DNA from: Scenedesmus sp. ARA3
Taxonomy: Eukaryota > Chlorophyta > Chlorophyceae > Sphaeropleales > Scenedesmaceae
Reading direction: 5' to 3'
NCBI GenBank assembly: GCA_004335835.1
Contig: RWJK01001821.1
Span: 360,387 to 424,386, forward strand
Length of the DNA: 64,000 bases
The notes under the pieces are model-generated. The model worked only from the letters and a program-made list of their open reading frames with translations. It made no database searches and was not told the DNA's origin. Made by a program: the position numbers and the translations under genes. Positions 21,623 to 32,626 of this stretch are shown here, piece after piece; position 1 is the stretch's first letter, and each line of letters opens with the position of its first letter.

Positions 21623-22366
21623 CCATCCTGCAAGACCCTGCCGACTCCACGCAGCTGCGCCTGCTGTACGCCAACAAGACTCCCGACGACATCCTGCTGC
21701 GGCAGCAGCTAGATGAGCTGGCGGGGGCATCTGGGGGCCGGTTTCAGGTGAGCAGCAGCAGACCCTTATTTGGAGCAGAATGCAATGTATGGGAGCTGTA
21801 TTAGTCACAGCCACAGCACGCCTCCCATGCATGCAGCCAAAGTTGCACCAACGTGATGTTGCGGCCACAGCGGGTCAATAGTTTGAGCACAGGGCCATAA
21901 GGACCGTCCGTGTGTACAGTCACATGCTGCACTGTGCTATGACACTTCGACGTGCGCTGCACAAACTGCGAAAACGTCCCGCTCAGCCTGGCAGTAGATG
22001 CAGCACAGCTGCGACACACAGCTGCTGTGTTGCTGCCTGCAGCTGGAGTACACTGTGGATGCTGCTGCCCCCGAAGGCTGGCCGCACAAGACTGGCCACA
22101 TCAGCGCTGACATGGCACGCGCTGCGCTCTTCGGCCCTGCAGCAGCGCACAGCAATGCCACGCCAGCCAGCAGTGAAGCTGCTGACAACGGCAGCAACAA
22201 AGTGAGCAGTGAGCAGCTGCCTGGACGTGGCCAGCAGCAGAAGCAGCAGCAGGGTGGACAGCTGGTGGTGACGTTGCTGTGCGGCCCGCCGCCGATGATA
22301 GAGAAGGCCTGCAAGCCAGCGTTGAAGGATATGGGTTTCGAAGACCAGCACGTCATCGAGTTTTGA
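14233..22366 (+). CDS. NIT1: assimilatory nitrate reductase [NAD(P)H]
   Basis: Cytosolic enzyme reducing nitrate to nitrite, first step of nitrate assimilation. Eighteen exons keep phase at every junction: 14233-14474, 14703-14889, 15275-15464, 15847-16033, 16483-16644, 16932-17176, 17537-17684, 17917-18015, 18324-18514, 18755-18846, 19235-19398, 19727-19799, 20032-20153, 20482-20665, 20968-21021, 21319-21453, 21622-21747 and 22043-22366; 974 residues. Moco domain: HYVRNHG, Mo-ligand Cys176 in [16 protein letters not shown], dimer interface to about 560. Cytochrome b5 domain about 582-650 with heme ligands His610 (HPGG) and His633. FAD/NADH part: RPYTPT (732-737), [16 protein letters not shown] and CGPPPM from 947. 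Oddities: a poly-Ser insert near 368-378 and MNNSQ where plants have MNNCW. The frame is also open upstream to 14059 (58 more residues), so the start is likely but not certain. Confidence 0.96.
14629..14728 (+). repeat. exon-edge echo: NR exon 2 acceptor and start
   Basis: Thirty-two identical bases at 14629-14660 and 14697-14728 span the CTGCAG acceptor and the codons DKATPDAW. The shift is 68 bp. Confidence 0.95.
15152..15334 (+). repeat. exon-edge echo: NR exon 3 start
   Basis: An upstream copy (15152 to about 15212) keeps a CAG acceptor and reads [16 protein letters not shown] against the true exon's [16 protein letters not shown] (from 15275). The shift is 123 bp. Of the first eight changed codons six are synonymous. 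Confidence 0.9.
19367..19487 (+). repeat. exon-edge echo: NR cytochrome b5 exon end
   Basis: The end of exon 11 (19367-19398, [11 protein letters not shown]) recurs at 19456-19487 as [11 protein letters not shown], followed by the same AG|GTGA donor. The shift is 89 bp. Confidence 0.92.
20349..20494 (+). repeat. exon-edge echo: NR exon 14 acceptor region
   Basis: A diverged copy of the acceptor tract and first codons (CAG|GTTCGCGCTA, RFAL) lies at about 20349-20400, 93 bp before the true acceptor at 20481/20482. Confidence 0.7.
21256..21309. repeat. (CTG)18 triplet repeat forming a splice-acceptor tract
   Basis: Eighteen pure CTG units end 9 bases before the AG of NR exon 16, where the polypyrimidine tract should be. 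Confidence 0.95.
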
Positions 22367-22853
22367 CAGCCGAGGCTTTGACCGCAATGGAGATGATGTT
22401 CACACAGTGAAGGTGCTGCTGTTTCATTAAAGGCTCTCACGTGTTCCGAGGCATGTGGGGTTCCGGCTCACAGCTGGGCCTGGTGGAGTGTGTTCGCTTT
22501 CCATGTAGGCGAGCTTGTACAACTGGTGCTGGACGTTTGTAGGTGGTTTTGATACATATGTAGGTTGTTAGCTGGTTATCAGCAATCCTAGCGGCAGAAG
22601 GGTTGGTGCACCGGTGACCCTACAGTACGCACTGCGTTGTCTGCATGTCACCTGTACTACAGCCAGGACATTGGCAGGCTTGTCGCCGTGTACACCAGAA
22701 CCATTTCAACTACGCGTATGCTTGCAACGATCATCAGCATCATGAATTTGCCTGTAATATTCACAACCTTCTGATGCATTGGCCCTGCGCCAACCTGTGC
22801 AACCACTCTTTGTACCAGAACAAATCATGAGCGCAGCTGTCAACACTGCGGGT
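22367..22853. other. tail-to-tail intergenic region
   Basis: It separates the nitrate reductase stop from the stop of the minus-strand protease gene. A TGTAA lies at about 22752 on the plus strand, 385 bases past the nitrate reductase stop. Nothing else is seen. Confidence 0.5.
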
Positions 22854-23055
22854 TCAATCTGCTGCCTCTACAGAGATGGCAGCCCGCACAGCGCAGTATG
22901 CTGCTGACACGAGTGCATCTGCGTGCCAGCCGTGAGCTCGCTGACCATAGCATGCTGCCAGTGCCCGCTGCAGCCTGGTATCTCTGCCTACTGCACCTTG
23001 GCAGCCACCGCTTGGCGCTGCTCCTGCAACTGCTGCAGGACCTACCGTTATGGCT

Positions 23056-23109
<54 letters not shown>

Positions 23110-23529
23110 TCTGCCGCTGGGTTGAGGTTGGCGTCTCCTGCCTTGCTCTTCTTCCTGCCATGCTGCTTCTTGTTGTCTTTCCTGCGCTTCTTTTCTGGCC
23201 GGCCATTGTTGCCTCGCTGCCCCTTGCCATCTGTTGGTGGCTGCAGCTGCGGAGGCATCAGGCCATCCGCAGCATCACATGCACTGCGCAGACCCTGAAA
23301 GTCTGCGGCATATGCAAGCGCTACAAACAGCGCATGAGCGCCACACGTTGCCTGGCCCTGAATGTGCCGAGACAGCACGACTGTCTCGTAACCTGCTGGT
23401 GCTTGCAGCCTGTAGTGCTGCCCATTGCCACCCAGGGAGTCAAAGTACAGCAGCAGCTTGTGCTGGTGGTTGAGGATGCTGAGGGTGAAGTGGGACCCTG
23501 AGTAATGCAGCACCATCTCTGACAGCGCA

Positions 23530-23570
<41 letters not shown>

Positions 23571-24685
23571 CGAGCCAGGGCCTGCTGCAGAGGCATACGC
23601 GGCAGCCCCCAAAGTGCTGCTCATCCAGCGCATGTGCTGCTGCTGATACAGTGGTAGGCCATTGTCGGCTGAAGCTGGCAGCCAAGTGCCTGTCAGCCTG
23701 TTGTGGCAGCTGACAAGCAGCCTGTGCCCATCCGGCGCACAGTAACCATCCAATTGATGCAGAACATCAGCCAGATCACTGATGTCCAGCCAGGTAGCAG
23801 CACCACTGCCGCTGCTGCCGCTGCTTCTCCACACACTGCTGCCACCAGCACTGCCAGCAGCAGCTTGCCGCCACGTGGCCAGCATGGTGTCTGTGATGCT
23901 GTCAGCTGAGCTGCAAGTCCTGCCAAACACAGTGCTACTGCTACTTCTGCTGCCGTTGCTGCTGCTGCTGCTGTCCAGCTTCATTCCAAGGAGTCCAATG
24001 GACACCTGCCCTTCCAGCAGCAGCGTTGCCAAGCATGAAACTGCATAGTCAACATCATCGAGCCTGCCGAAAGCAGCAGCATAGCTGCTGTGCAGCGCTG
24101 CAAGGCTTGAGAAGTCCAGCCAGCCACTGCAAAAGCCCAGCAGAGCAGCAATGATGTGGCAGCTGCTGGTGCCCGGCACAGGTTGCCTGTGGTTGCTTGG
24201 CAGCGCTGCAGCTGGGTTGAAGTAGAATGCATTGCCTGTGGCATAAAGCGTAGCAACGGCAGGGAGGGCGCAGTTGACATATTCAGCTCAGGCAATGCTC
24301 GTCGGGCTGCATGCGAATAAAACACACTTGATATACCGGGGGTTTCGTCGATGCCAGCCGAGTGCGACCAGCCGACTGCGCCACAAACATGAAGACAACA
24401 AGTGCTCATGGCCTGACAACAAAGCTCTGGCGCACTGTATGGCGTAGGGGCCACACTGTGCCTGACGCATCACACACAGAACAGCACCATTAGAGCAATG
24501 ATGCAAATCCACGCCGGGTGCCACACTCTCATGATGGGTAGATGCTGTCAGTCTCATCACAAGGCATGATCTGTGGCTCACCTGGCGGCAGCTCATCATA
24601 CACAGGCTCAAAGTAACCAGAAGGGTCCACTAGCAGCCAGCGCGCCACAGCACAGCCGCTGCTGTCATGAGGCGGTTGACCATCT

Positions 24686-24731
<46 letters not shown>

Positions 24732-25100
24732 CATTCGAAGCTGCAGGCCAGCCGACAGGCAGCAGCACTGCCACCTCTCGCGTCCTGTGTGACTGCTGCA
24801 GCAGCAGCGCACAGGTCAAAGCCTGCTCAGCGCCTGCTGCCGTTGCTGCAACAGGTGTAGCGCCACAGCTTACTGCTGCCTCCAGCTGCTGCCAACTGCC
24901 CTTCTCACTGAGATCCACGCCAACTGCAGCACCGCCTGCTGCTGCCGCTGCCATCATGGCATGCGCTGCAGGTACTACAAATTCACCAACTGGCAGGTGC
25001 TGCAGGTAACAATACGCAGTAGGTGCTACAGCCGGGTTGCAGCAGTAGTACTCCTTCACTGCTGGTGACATGTAGAGGCCAGCTACCTCATCTGGCACCT

Positions 25101-25137
<37 letters not shown>

Positions 25138-27008
25138 CTGTTTCATGCTTTGAGCAATGCAGCCAGGCTGCGCAACAGCTTGCAGACTGCTGCTGATGCC
25201 GGCGGCATCGGCAGCTGATGCAGCAGCTAGGAGGAAGTTGAAGAGGCGGGATGATGGGTGCTGCAGGTGGGCTGCCATATCCAGGTGGTGGCTGCTGCAG
25301 GTGGCAGTGGTAACGCGGTGACAAGAGTGCAGGACGGCAACCACAGCCACGTGTCAAACAAGTTGTACAATTGCCAGCACACATGCTGGAAGCAAGGAAG
25401 CGGCCCACTCATATGCAACAAATTGCTTTCTTTTGTGGATATTCAGTTAAGGCATGGTGCTAGGCAGGACTGCACAGTGCTGGACATGTGAATGAAGCAC
25501 TAAATAACTTCTTCGCTGTGACAGCGCATACGGCAGGCCAACAACAAGTGGCGGACAACCGTGTGACATGTGCTCTGCAAGGTATATAACAGACTTGTGG
25601 TGATCACCGCACACCTGACAGCTGGCGCGACAGCGGCCGCAGACTGCCACACCAAATGGTGGGCGCCAGACATCTGGGGCAGCAGCAGCATTGCATCATG
25701 CTGATGGCTCTCTGCTGCTGCCGCTGCTGCCTCCCCTGCCACTGCTGCCTCCGCTGGCCCTGCTGCTGTTGTGTCTGCCAGCCCAGCCACCCCACACGCT
25801 GCAGCTGCTGCTGCGTCTACTGTGATGGCTGCCTCTGCTGCTGTCCCATGTGGGAAAGAGGCTGGCTGCTTCGCCGCTGCTGCTGTCGCTAGCTGCTGTT
25901 CAGCTGGATCCTGGGCTCGTGCTGCTGGGTCTTCTGGTGCTGATGCTACCTCTGGCCTCACTGCTACCGCCGCTGCTGTTGCTGTTGCTGTGACCGGCTG
26001 CAGATTATCGTCTTCTTCGGTGATGATAAGTTCTGCTGTCAGCACACCAGTGGCTGCATGCACTGTTGGCGTGCCTGCCAAGCACCTGTCAGCATAACCA
26101 TCAGCAGCAGCAGCCAAGTCATCTGTCACAGCCGGCCCAGCTGGCCACGCAGCCAGTGCAGGCGCTGCTGCCAACAAACCCACTGCCTGCATGCTGCGGG
26201 CTTCCTCTAGTGGGGCTGCTGCTAATACGTCAGCATCATCAGCAGGGCTTTGACCGATTGCAGCTGTCTCTGTCAGGGAAGCAGCGTCTCCTGGGTTGTC
26301 TTGTGGTAGCTGCGAGGACGGCACTGTGCTGCACAGCCCCAGCTGACCACCAAGCTGCATGGGGGGCTGCGGCTGCACTAGCTGCTCTGCTAATGCTGCT
26401 GTTTCCACTGCAGCGGCAGCAGCGGCAGCTGTTGCTGTTGCTGCAGCTGCCTCTGCAGCTCTCCGTGCTGCAAGCTCCAGCCTGATGCGCTCTACGCAGC
26501 CTGTCTTAGGCATGATGCTGGATGAAAATCTTTGCTGCACCATGTAGGCAGCTGGTGTGCTGCAGCCCAAGGAGGCGACACCCAAAGTACCTCCCCACTG
26601 CTGCTGCTGCTGTTCTGTAGTGGGTGGGCATTTGGCGCGCAGCGCGCTGCTGCCTGGTTTGTAGGGCTGGTCTGTAATGCGTATGCTGACGTGGTCTGAG
26701 GCTGCAACAGCAGCGGCAGCAGCAGCAGTAGGGCCATGCCACGACAGCCTTGTTTTGCTGTTGCTGTGTGCACCCTTTCTTGGATAATCCTCAGGTCCTT
26801 CTGCTGCTGTGGTGTCTGGAAAGGTCAGGGCTGTGTCGTCTGCTGGCGTTGAGGTGGGCGAGGATACAGTAGCGCTTTCAAGCAAAGGCGGGTACTCCGT
26901 CGAGGTGCTGACTGCGTCTGCTGATGTACCTCCTGCAAAGCACGTCGGTGGCCAACGGACGTGAACACGGTAAGCCGCAGCAGTACTATTGCGCAGCAGT
27001 GGTGGCAT
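22854..27008 (-). CDS. large protein with C-terminal Ulp1-type (clan CE, C48-like) cysteine protease domain
   Basis: Three exons on the minus strand, 27008-25615, 25294-24582 and 24235-22854, join in phase 2 then phase 1 and give 1162 residues. The C-terminal third has the order and spacing of a Ulp1/SENP/adenain fold: His951 in GSHFTL, Asp968 in YFDSL exactly 17 residues later (as in Ulp1 and adenain), Gln995 and Cys1000 in QGQATCG. Family members cut after the C-terminal Gly-Gly of ubiquitin-like proteins. The His and Cys motifs are separated as in the short adenain-like members. The rest is low complexity: poly-Ala, poly-Gln and a Lys/Arg-rich patch after the catalytic core (about 1035-1065) that may be a nuclear signal. 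No signal peptide. The gene is head to head with the UBL-E2 fusion. The assignment rests on a short motif set, so it is moderate; the N-terminal start could lie further upstream. Confidence 0.6.
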
Positions 27009-27681
27009 GCTGCCCTAGGGTAGCACCAGGCCTGGTGCTTTCGCAGCATGACGGTTATGCTGGGTGCCAGGGCACAGTACAGTTGTCAGCCACGAACAAC
27101 TCTGTGATCACCGGCACATTGATTGGTATCGGGTCTTGCAAGCTGGCCGTGCGATTTGCACGACGTTCTTGCGACCTTTTTCCGCACAGCACCTCGGACA
27201 GGACACAAGACGGCGCTCACCGCACAGCAACCGCTTCATGCTGCTCCAGAAGACTTTCGCACGCATCAAAATACGTCTGAGCAGCAGTATTACACGCGGA
27301 GAGGTCAATGCCAGGAACTTGAGCACAGCAAGGCAAAGCTCGAGCTTGCGATACAATACAGGCCAAGGCCACATTGGCTCTGGAAAATTTCGAAATATAT
27401 ACATGTAGCTAACCACTTTCAGCGAAACCAGCCGCAGCCACACCAAGCTTGTAGATGCGCGGGTGCATATCGTTGGACCTCGGAACGCGCGGCACAGATA
27501 GGAGTTCATGGCACCTTAACCGTGCCTCATCTCGGCGGCAGCGGGTGCAGCAGGTCACGGGTCAATCCGTTCTGAAGCTTAGTGTTTGCATGCTCTTGCT
27601 GGCAGCAAGCACAGCTGCCTCGACCAGAACGTCCTCTGCAAGTCGATCATTGACCGACTAGGCAAGTTCACCCACAGCACC
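27009..27681. promoter_or_regulatory. shared divergent promoter region, protease gene / UBL-E2 gene
   Basis: The 673 bases between two divergent starts hold no coding exon that I can support. An A/T-rich patch (AAATATATACATG) at about 27393-27405 is a possible TATA-like element for the plus-strand gene. A bidirectional promoter is inferred from geometry only. Confidence 0.45.
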
Positions 27682-28911
27682 ATGAAGCAGCTGACCGTCA
27701 TGACCATCGAGGGACAGAAGTCTCTGATTAATGTTGACGATGACACAACCAACCGCAGCCTGCTGCAGACTGTGGCACATGCCATCAACAGCCCTGCAGA
27801 TGCGGTGAGGTTATTGACTAGCAGGCATGCGGTGCAGTGCAACGGTTGCAGATCTATGTGGTTTACCACAGTACAGCAGACGCAGCCCCAACAGGCTGTG
27901 CATCCAAAAGCTGCACAAAACATGCCATCTGTCTTGCAGCTGACGAAATTCGATCTGCACTGGTAGTATCCGTGCACATGTACTCTGCGCGCACCTAGTG
28001 AAGAACCTGGCACTGCTACTGCTGGTGCTGCTGCTGCCTCGTCTCCCAACCCCCTGCGACTGCAGCTGCGCATCGCGTACGCTGGCAGGGAGATCGACTG
28101 CAGGAACGACAGCGCCTTCCGTCCCAAAGACGCCGTCAACGTGCTGCATGTTGTGAAGCGCATGCAGGGCGGCAGCCCCGCTGCTGAGCTGGCCAGGCAG
28201 ATGCGGCGCCAGATGAGCCATCCCATCCCTGGCATCTCAGTGGGGCCCAGTGAGGATGATGTGCTGACGTGGTACGTGAAGGTATGGCACAGCATGCAGA
28301 GCTGCAAGTCGCGTGCATGCATCAAGTAACGCCTGATGCGGTTGACTTGCATCCCATGGCCACCTCATGAGGGCGTTGGATGCTGACAATCTACAACCTT
28401 GGATTCCACTTTGTACGGAGTAGCACTGCCTAGTGGGCCTGCTGTAGCCACTACCACGTATGCAATGTCCGAGTCAGACACAATGACGATATCCGCGGTG
28501 GCGCACTGCCCTCAGGACACTGTCGACTCACACTGCCTGCTGCCCCTGCTTGCTGTCCCTGCCTGCTGCCTGCAGCTGAGCGGCCCAGCAGGCACGCCAT
28601 ACAGCGGCGGCTGGTTTGACGTGGAGCTGAAGTTCCCCTCAGACTTCCCACGCAGCATGCCGACAGGCCGCTTCCTGACACCCATCTGGCACCCAAATGT
28701 TGGCAGCGAAGGTGGCATCTGCATCAGCCAGGAGCGCGATGACACAGGTGCATGCGCGGTGGAGTGTGTGCTGGCAGCGCTGCAGATGCTGCTGGCCACA
28801 CCCAATGCCAGCAGCCCGCTGAACAAGGAGTGTGCCAAGCAATATGAGTATGAACGAGATGCGTACCGTGAAAAGGCAGCTGCCATGACGAGGCAGCATG
28901 CGATGGGCTGA
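27682..28911 (+). CDS. ubiquitin-like domain fused to E2 ubiquitin-conjugating enzyme
   Basis: Three exons, 27682-27804, 28066-28281 and 28576-28911, all phase 0, give 224 residues. Residues 1-77 are a complete ubiquitin-like fold: MKQLTVMTIEG start, AYAGREI (ubiquitin IFAGKQL), and VLHVVKRMQGG ending at Gly76-Gly77, one residue longer than ubiquitin. From residue 78 an E2 core follows at once: a first helix, then TPYSGGWFDVELKFPSDFP, HPN at 152-154, and the catalytic Cys162 in GGICIS, eight residues after Asn as in active E2s. The Trp usually found soon after the Cys (xxWSP) is missing; DDTGACAV stands there. The start codon has a good context (gcaccATGA); the frame is open further upstream, without a better start. 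Whether the UBL is released at Gly77 or stays attached cannot be read from the sequence. The gene diverges from a clan CE protease gene. Confidence 0.92.
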
Positions 28912-30027
28912 GAGGGCGGGCAGCAACACTCTTGAATGTTTTGGCATGGGACCAGCAGCTGTTTTCATTGTAGCCAACTGCAGTTAAACACTTGAGCCAT
29001 CAAGAGATGCTGTACTGCGTAGGGCTGGCAGTGCTGTGACGTGGACCTCAGCAGAGCGCAGGCTGACACATGCTTGGCATGTACCATCATGTTGTCAAAT
29101 CTGACAGCTGTCAACAACCTTGGACGAGCGCCACACACTGACACACCAACAGACATCAGCCACACTCGATGACAGTTGTACACAACGCTTATGCATCTTT
29201 GTTGTAGAATAGACAGTGGTGGTGGCCGAAGGCGTTGTTGCTGTGGCTTAGTAGCTGGTAATTTGACAGTAACATCATACACCGTGCTGATCAGTCATGA
29301 CTGCTGCTTTCGCTTTGTCAACACGTTGCAAGATTTCACTACCAGACGTGAGTAGTCCTCTACATGCATGCTAGCACATGCTGATTGTGCGCACCTTCCC
29401 ACGGCTCCAATGTTTGACGATGCCTTCATCTCCTGAGTGTGTGTTTGTCTTAAGCAATGTAAAGCAGCACAAGGTTGCAGTTGCTGCCGAGGCTGCAGGA
29501 TTGTAATGCCCGTCTTGTTTGTGATACTGCTGCTGTGCCTGAACAGGATCATCATGATGATCATTGTGATGCCGCCTTCTGTGTACCTCTTGTAGGCCAC
29601 ATCACCACGAATCAACTGACAAGAGCATGGAAGCATGGAAACACTGGAAAAAGGGTGTGACAGCACTGACCAGTGATGCTACAATTCTTAACCAATGTGC
29701 ACCACAAAGCATGCTGGCCCACGACACAACCGTGTGTAATAGCCAAGCCTGCCGCAGACGCAACCATAACAGCAATTGCAACGCCGCACACAAAAAATGC
29801 GGCGGGGGTCAAATCACGAACGCTGCAGCCCAACCACAACCACCACACAGCTGCGTACAGAGCTGAGCATACATACCTCTGCGGTCTCGCCACATGGTTT
29901 CTGTATGTCACGACTATTCTGCTGCAGCCTGCCCCGCCTATCTTTCTGCTCAATGGCGCGCGGGGTGAGTGGTGTCTTGTGCTACGCTCCAAACCATGCT
30001 GCACTTTAAAGTGCACACAAATTTGTG
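28912..30027. other. tail-to-tail intergenic region
   Basis: It lies between the UBL-E2 stop and the ubinuclein stop on the other strand. The open frames have no recognisable domain, and there is no RNA gene that I can see. Confidence 0.5.
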
Positions 30028-31507
30028 TCACTCTGCTGCAGCCTGACCAGCCCCGCCAGCTGCTGCTGCTGCTGCATCAGGTGCCGCCTTGGGCTGCTTT
30101 GCGGGCTGCTTGCGCACGCCAGGGAAGCACAGCAGCGCATACGCCTTGGGGTCCGCCTCTGCACATGGCCAGACAGGCAGGCAGCAGCAGCAGCAGTGTG
30201 AACAACAGTCACCAGGCAGGACGGGGCGCTAGCGGTTACTTTTGCAGTACATGCTTGCAGGTGCCAGTCATGATGTTAACAGGCCGTTTGTGGGGCCTGA
30301 TTGCTGCTGGCTGTGGGTTCGCAGGCATAAGGTGACTTGTGATGTGGTGTACATAATTGCGTGTTGCACAAGCTGAGTGACCTATACAGCAACGTATCTT
30401 GGCGCGTGTTGCATGCCGTGCAAAACATCCAGCTACATACACACACAGTTGCTGTCTCACAGCACGCCTCACCCGTGGTACCCGCAACCGCGCACATCGC
30501 GTTGCCCGCCAGCGACTGCTTCAGCGCTGCGCGCGCGCCTTTGCTGTCCTCCCAGGCCACATTGAGCTCATGCTGCGCTGCGCGGGACACCATGTCCTTG
30601 ATGGCACAGCCGGCAGGGCCCGACACGCACAGTGTGCGGAACATCTGGTGCAGCACGCAAGGGGATTTTCGGCAGGGGTTTCAGACAGGCGCATCGGCGC
30701 TCGTCAGAGCGCGTGCAGCACGGTGGGTGGGTAATTGTTGGTGGTGCGGCATGGCGTGCCATGCGCTGCCCCTTCAACAAACCATGAATTGCGCAGCATA
30801 AAAAGAGCACACAGTGTATGAAGCGCAGCCCTTTGCAGGCTGTCGCTGCTGCTGCTGCTGCGTCGCACCTGGTGCATGTGCTTGCCGCGCAGGCTGGGGT
30901 AGCGCTCCTGCAGCCACTCCAGAGGTGCGCCAGCAGCCACGGCTGCATCCAGGCAGCGCTGCAGGCGGGGACTCGGCGCTGCATTGCAGCCAGATGTGCA
31001 TTGTTTGTGCGCCAGGATTCAAACAGGCAGGGCAGTGTGAGCGGGCAGGTCACGTCCGCACAGGAGAGCAGCGGGAGCAGATGTTGCACTACAGTTGCTG
31101 GACGCCAGCTGACCGACAGCACGCATCCCAAAAAAGGCAGCAGACGACAGAGCAAATGATAGAGGACTGACAAGCTGTATAGCACATGCAGCTGCTCGCC
31201 GCCTAATGGGTGCTACACAGCAGTGCAACACAGCTGCGTGTCGCTGACACTTCTAGCCTGTCGCCCAGGCGATGCACAGCAGCCATAACCACCCTTTGCG
31301 CGCCAAGCGCTGGCGGCATCAGAGCAGCGCAGCACTCACCTTGCAGCGTGCTGAACTTCTCGGCTGGCTGCTTTTGAGACGCAGAGCCGCTGCCGCTGCC
31401 GCCGGCACCACCCGACTGCGCCTGCGCTGCCAATACGATTGGCGCTAGCCCCAGCCGCTGAGGAGTCATGCCACCAGGGGTGCCGCCTCCAGAGGTGTCC
31501 CCACCAC

Positions 31508-31552
<45 letters not shown>

Positions 31553-32580
31553 CGCCTGAGGGCTCTGGCGACTGCCGCGAGGAAGCGAGCCCTCCGCTGA
31601 GCTGCTGCTGCAGAGACGGCTGCTGGCTGAGTGCACCTGCTGCCGCTGCTGCTGCTGCTGGTGCTGGTGTTGCGCCCTTGCTCTTGGCTGTGCGCTTCTT
31701 CGCTTGCTTGATGATCTGCTTCAGCTCTGCTAAGGCCTTGTCAGGCTGCAGCATGAAACAGGGCACACATACACACACGGGAGTGTGGAAGGTGGAGAGC
31801 ATGCAGAACTGGAAGCAATGCTGATCTGCTTTAGCTCTGCTACGGCCTTGTCAGGCTGCAGCAGGAAACAGGGGCACACATACACACGGGAATGTGGAAG
31901 ATGGACAGCATGCAGAACTGGAAGCAATGCTGATCTGCTTCAGCTCTGCTACGGCCTTGTCAGGCTGCAGCAAGACACACAGGTGCACACACAGACAGCG
32001 GGTTGGAACAGAATGCACACTGGAGGCAAGGCTGGGGCATAGGTACTTCCTACAGCGCACACAATGTGCACACACGACGGCAGAACAGCCTGCAGTGTCG
32101 ACAGCATGATCAACGGTGAGCGATAACATATGTTATCCCAACGAATTGCACTGAGCATGATTCTTGCTGCGTTGGCGTTCAGCCAGCAACCTGTGCGCAG
32201 CTGTCAAGCAGCCACCCTACACAGCTGCCGCGGCAGCCGACTTCAGCAGCTGCGCCACTCCACCAGCTTGAGCAGCATCTATTTACGCACGCCAGCCGCA
32301 CCTGCACATGCGCCCAGCCCAGCTGCGCGCACACGTCCACCGCCAGCTGAGTGAGCTGCTCGGGCGAGCCCTGGTGCGCCGCCCAGGCTGCCGCCAGCGC
32401 CTCCTCGGCTGATGGGCTCATGTGCGGCTGGAAGTCCTCATCACCAGCGCCACCTGAGGGATTGCAGCAGCAGCAACAGCAGCAGCAGCGTGAGACCAGG
32501 CCTGCCTCTCAAGCTGCGCCAGCGCCTCCTCGGCTGCTGCGCTTATGTGCGGCTGGAAGTCCTCGTCACCAGCGCCACCT

Positions 32581-32626
<46 letters not shown>

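Noticed and set aside
30028..31340. Separate small gene downstream of ubinuclein
   Set aside because: Exon phases connect exactly to the ubinuclein exon ending at 31340, so one gene is simpler; noted as a possibility only.
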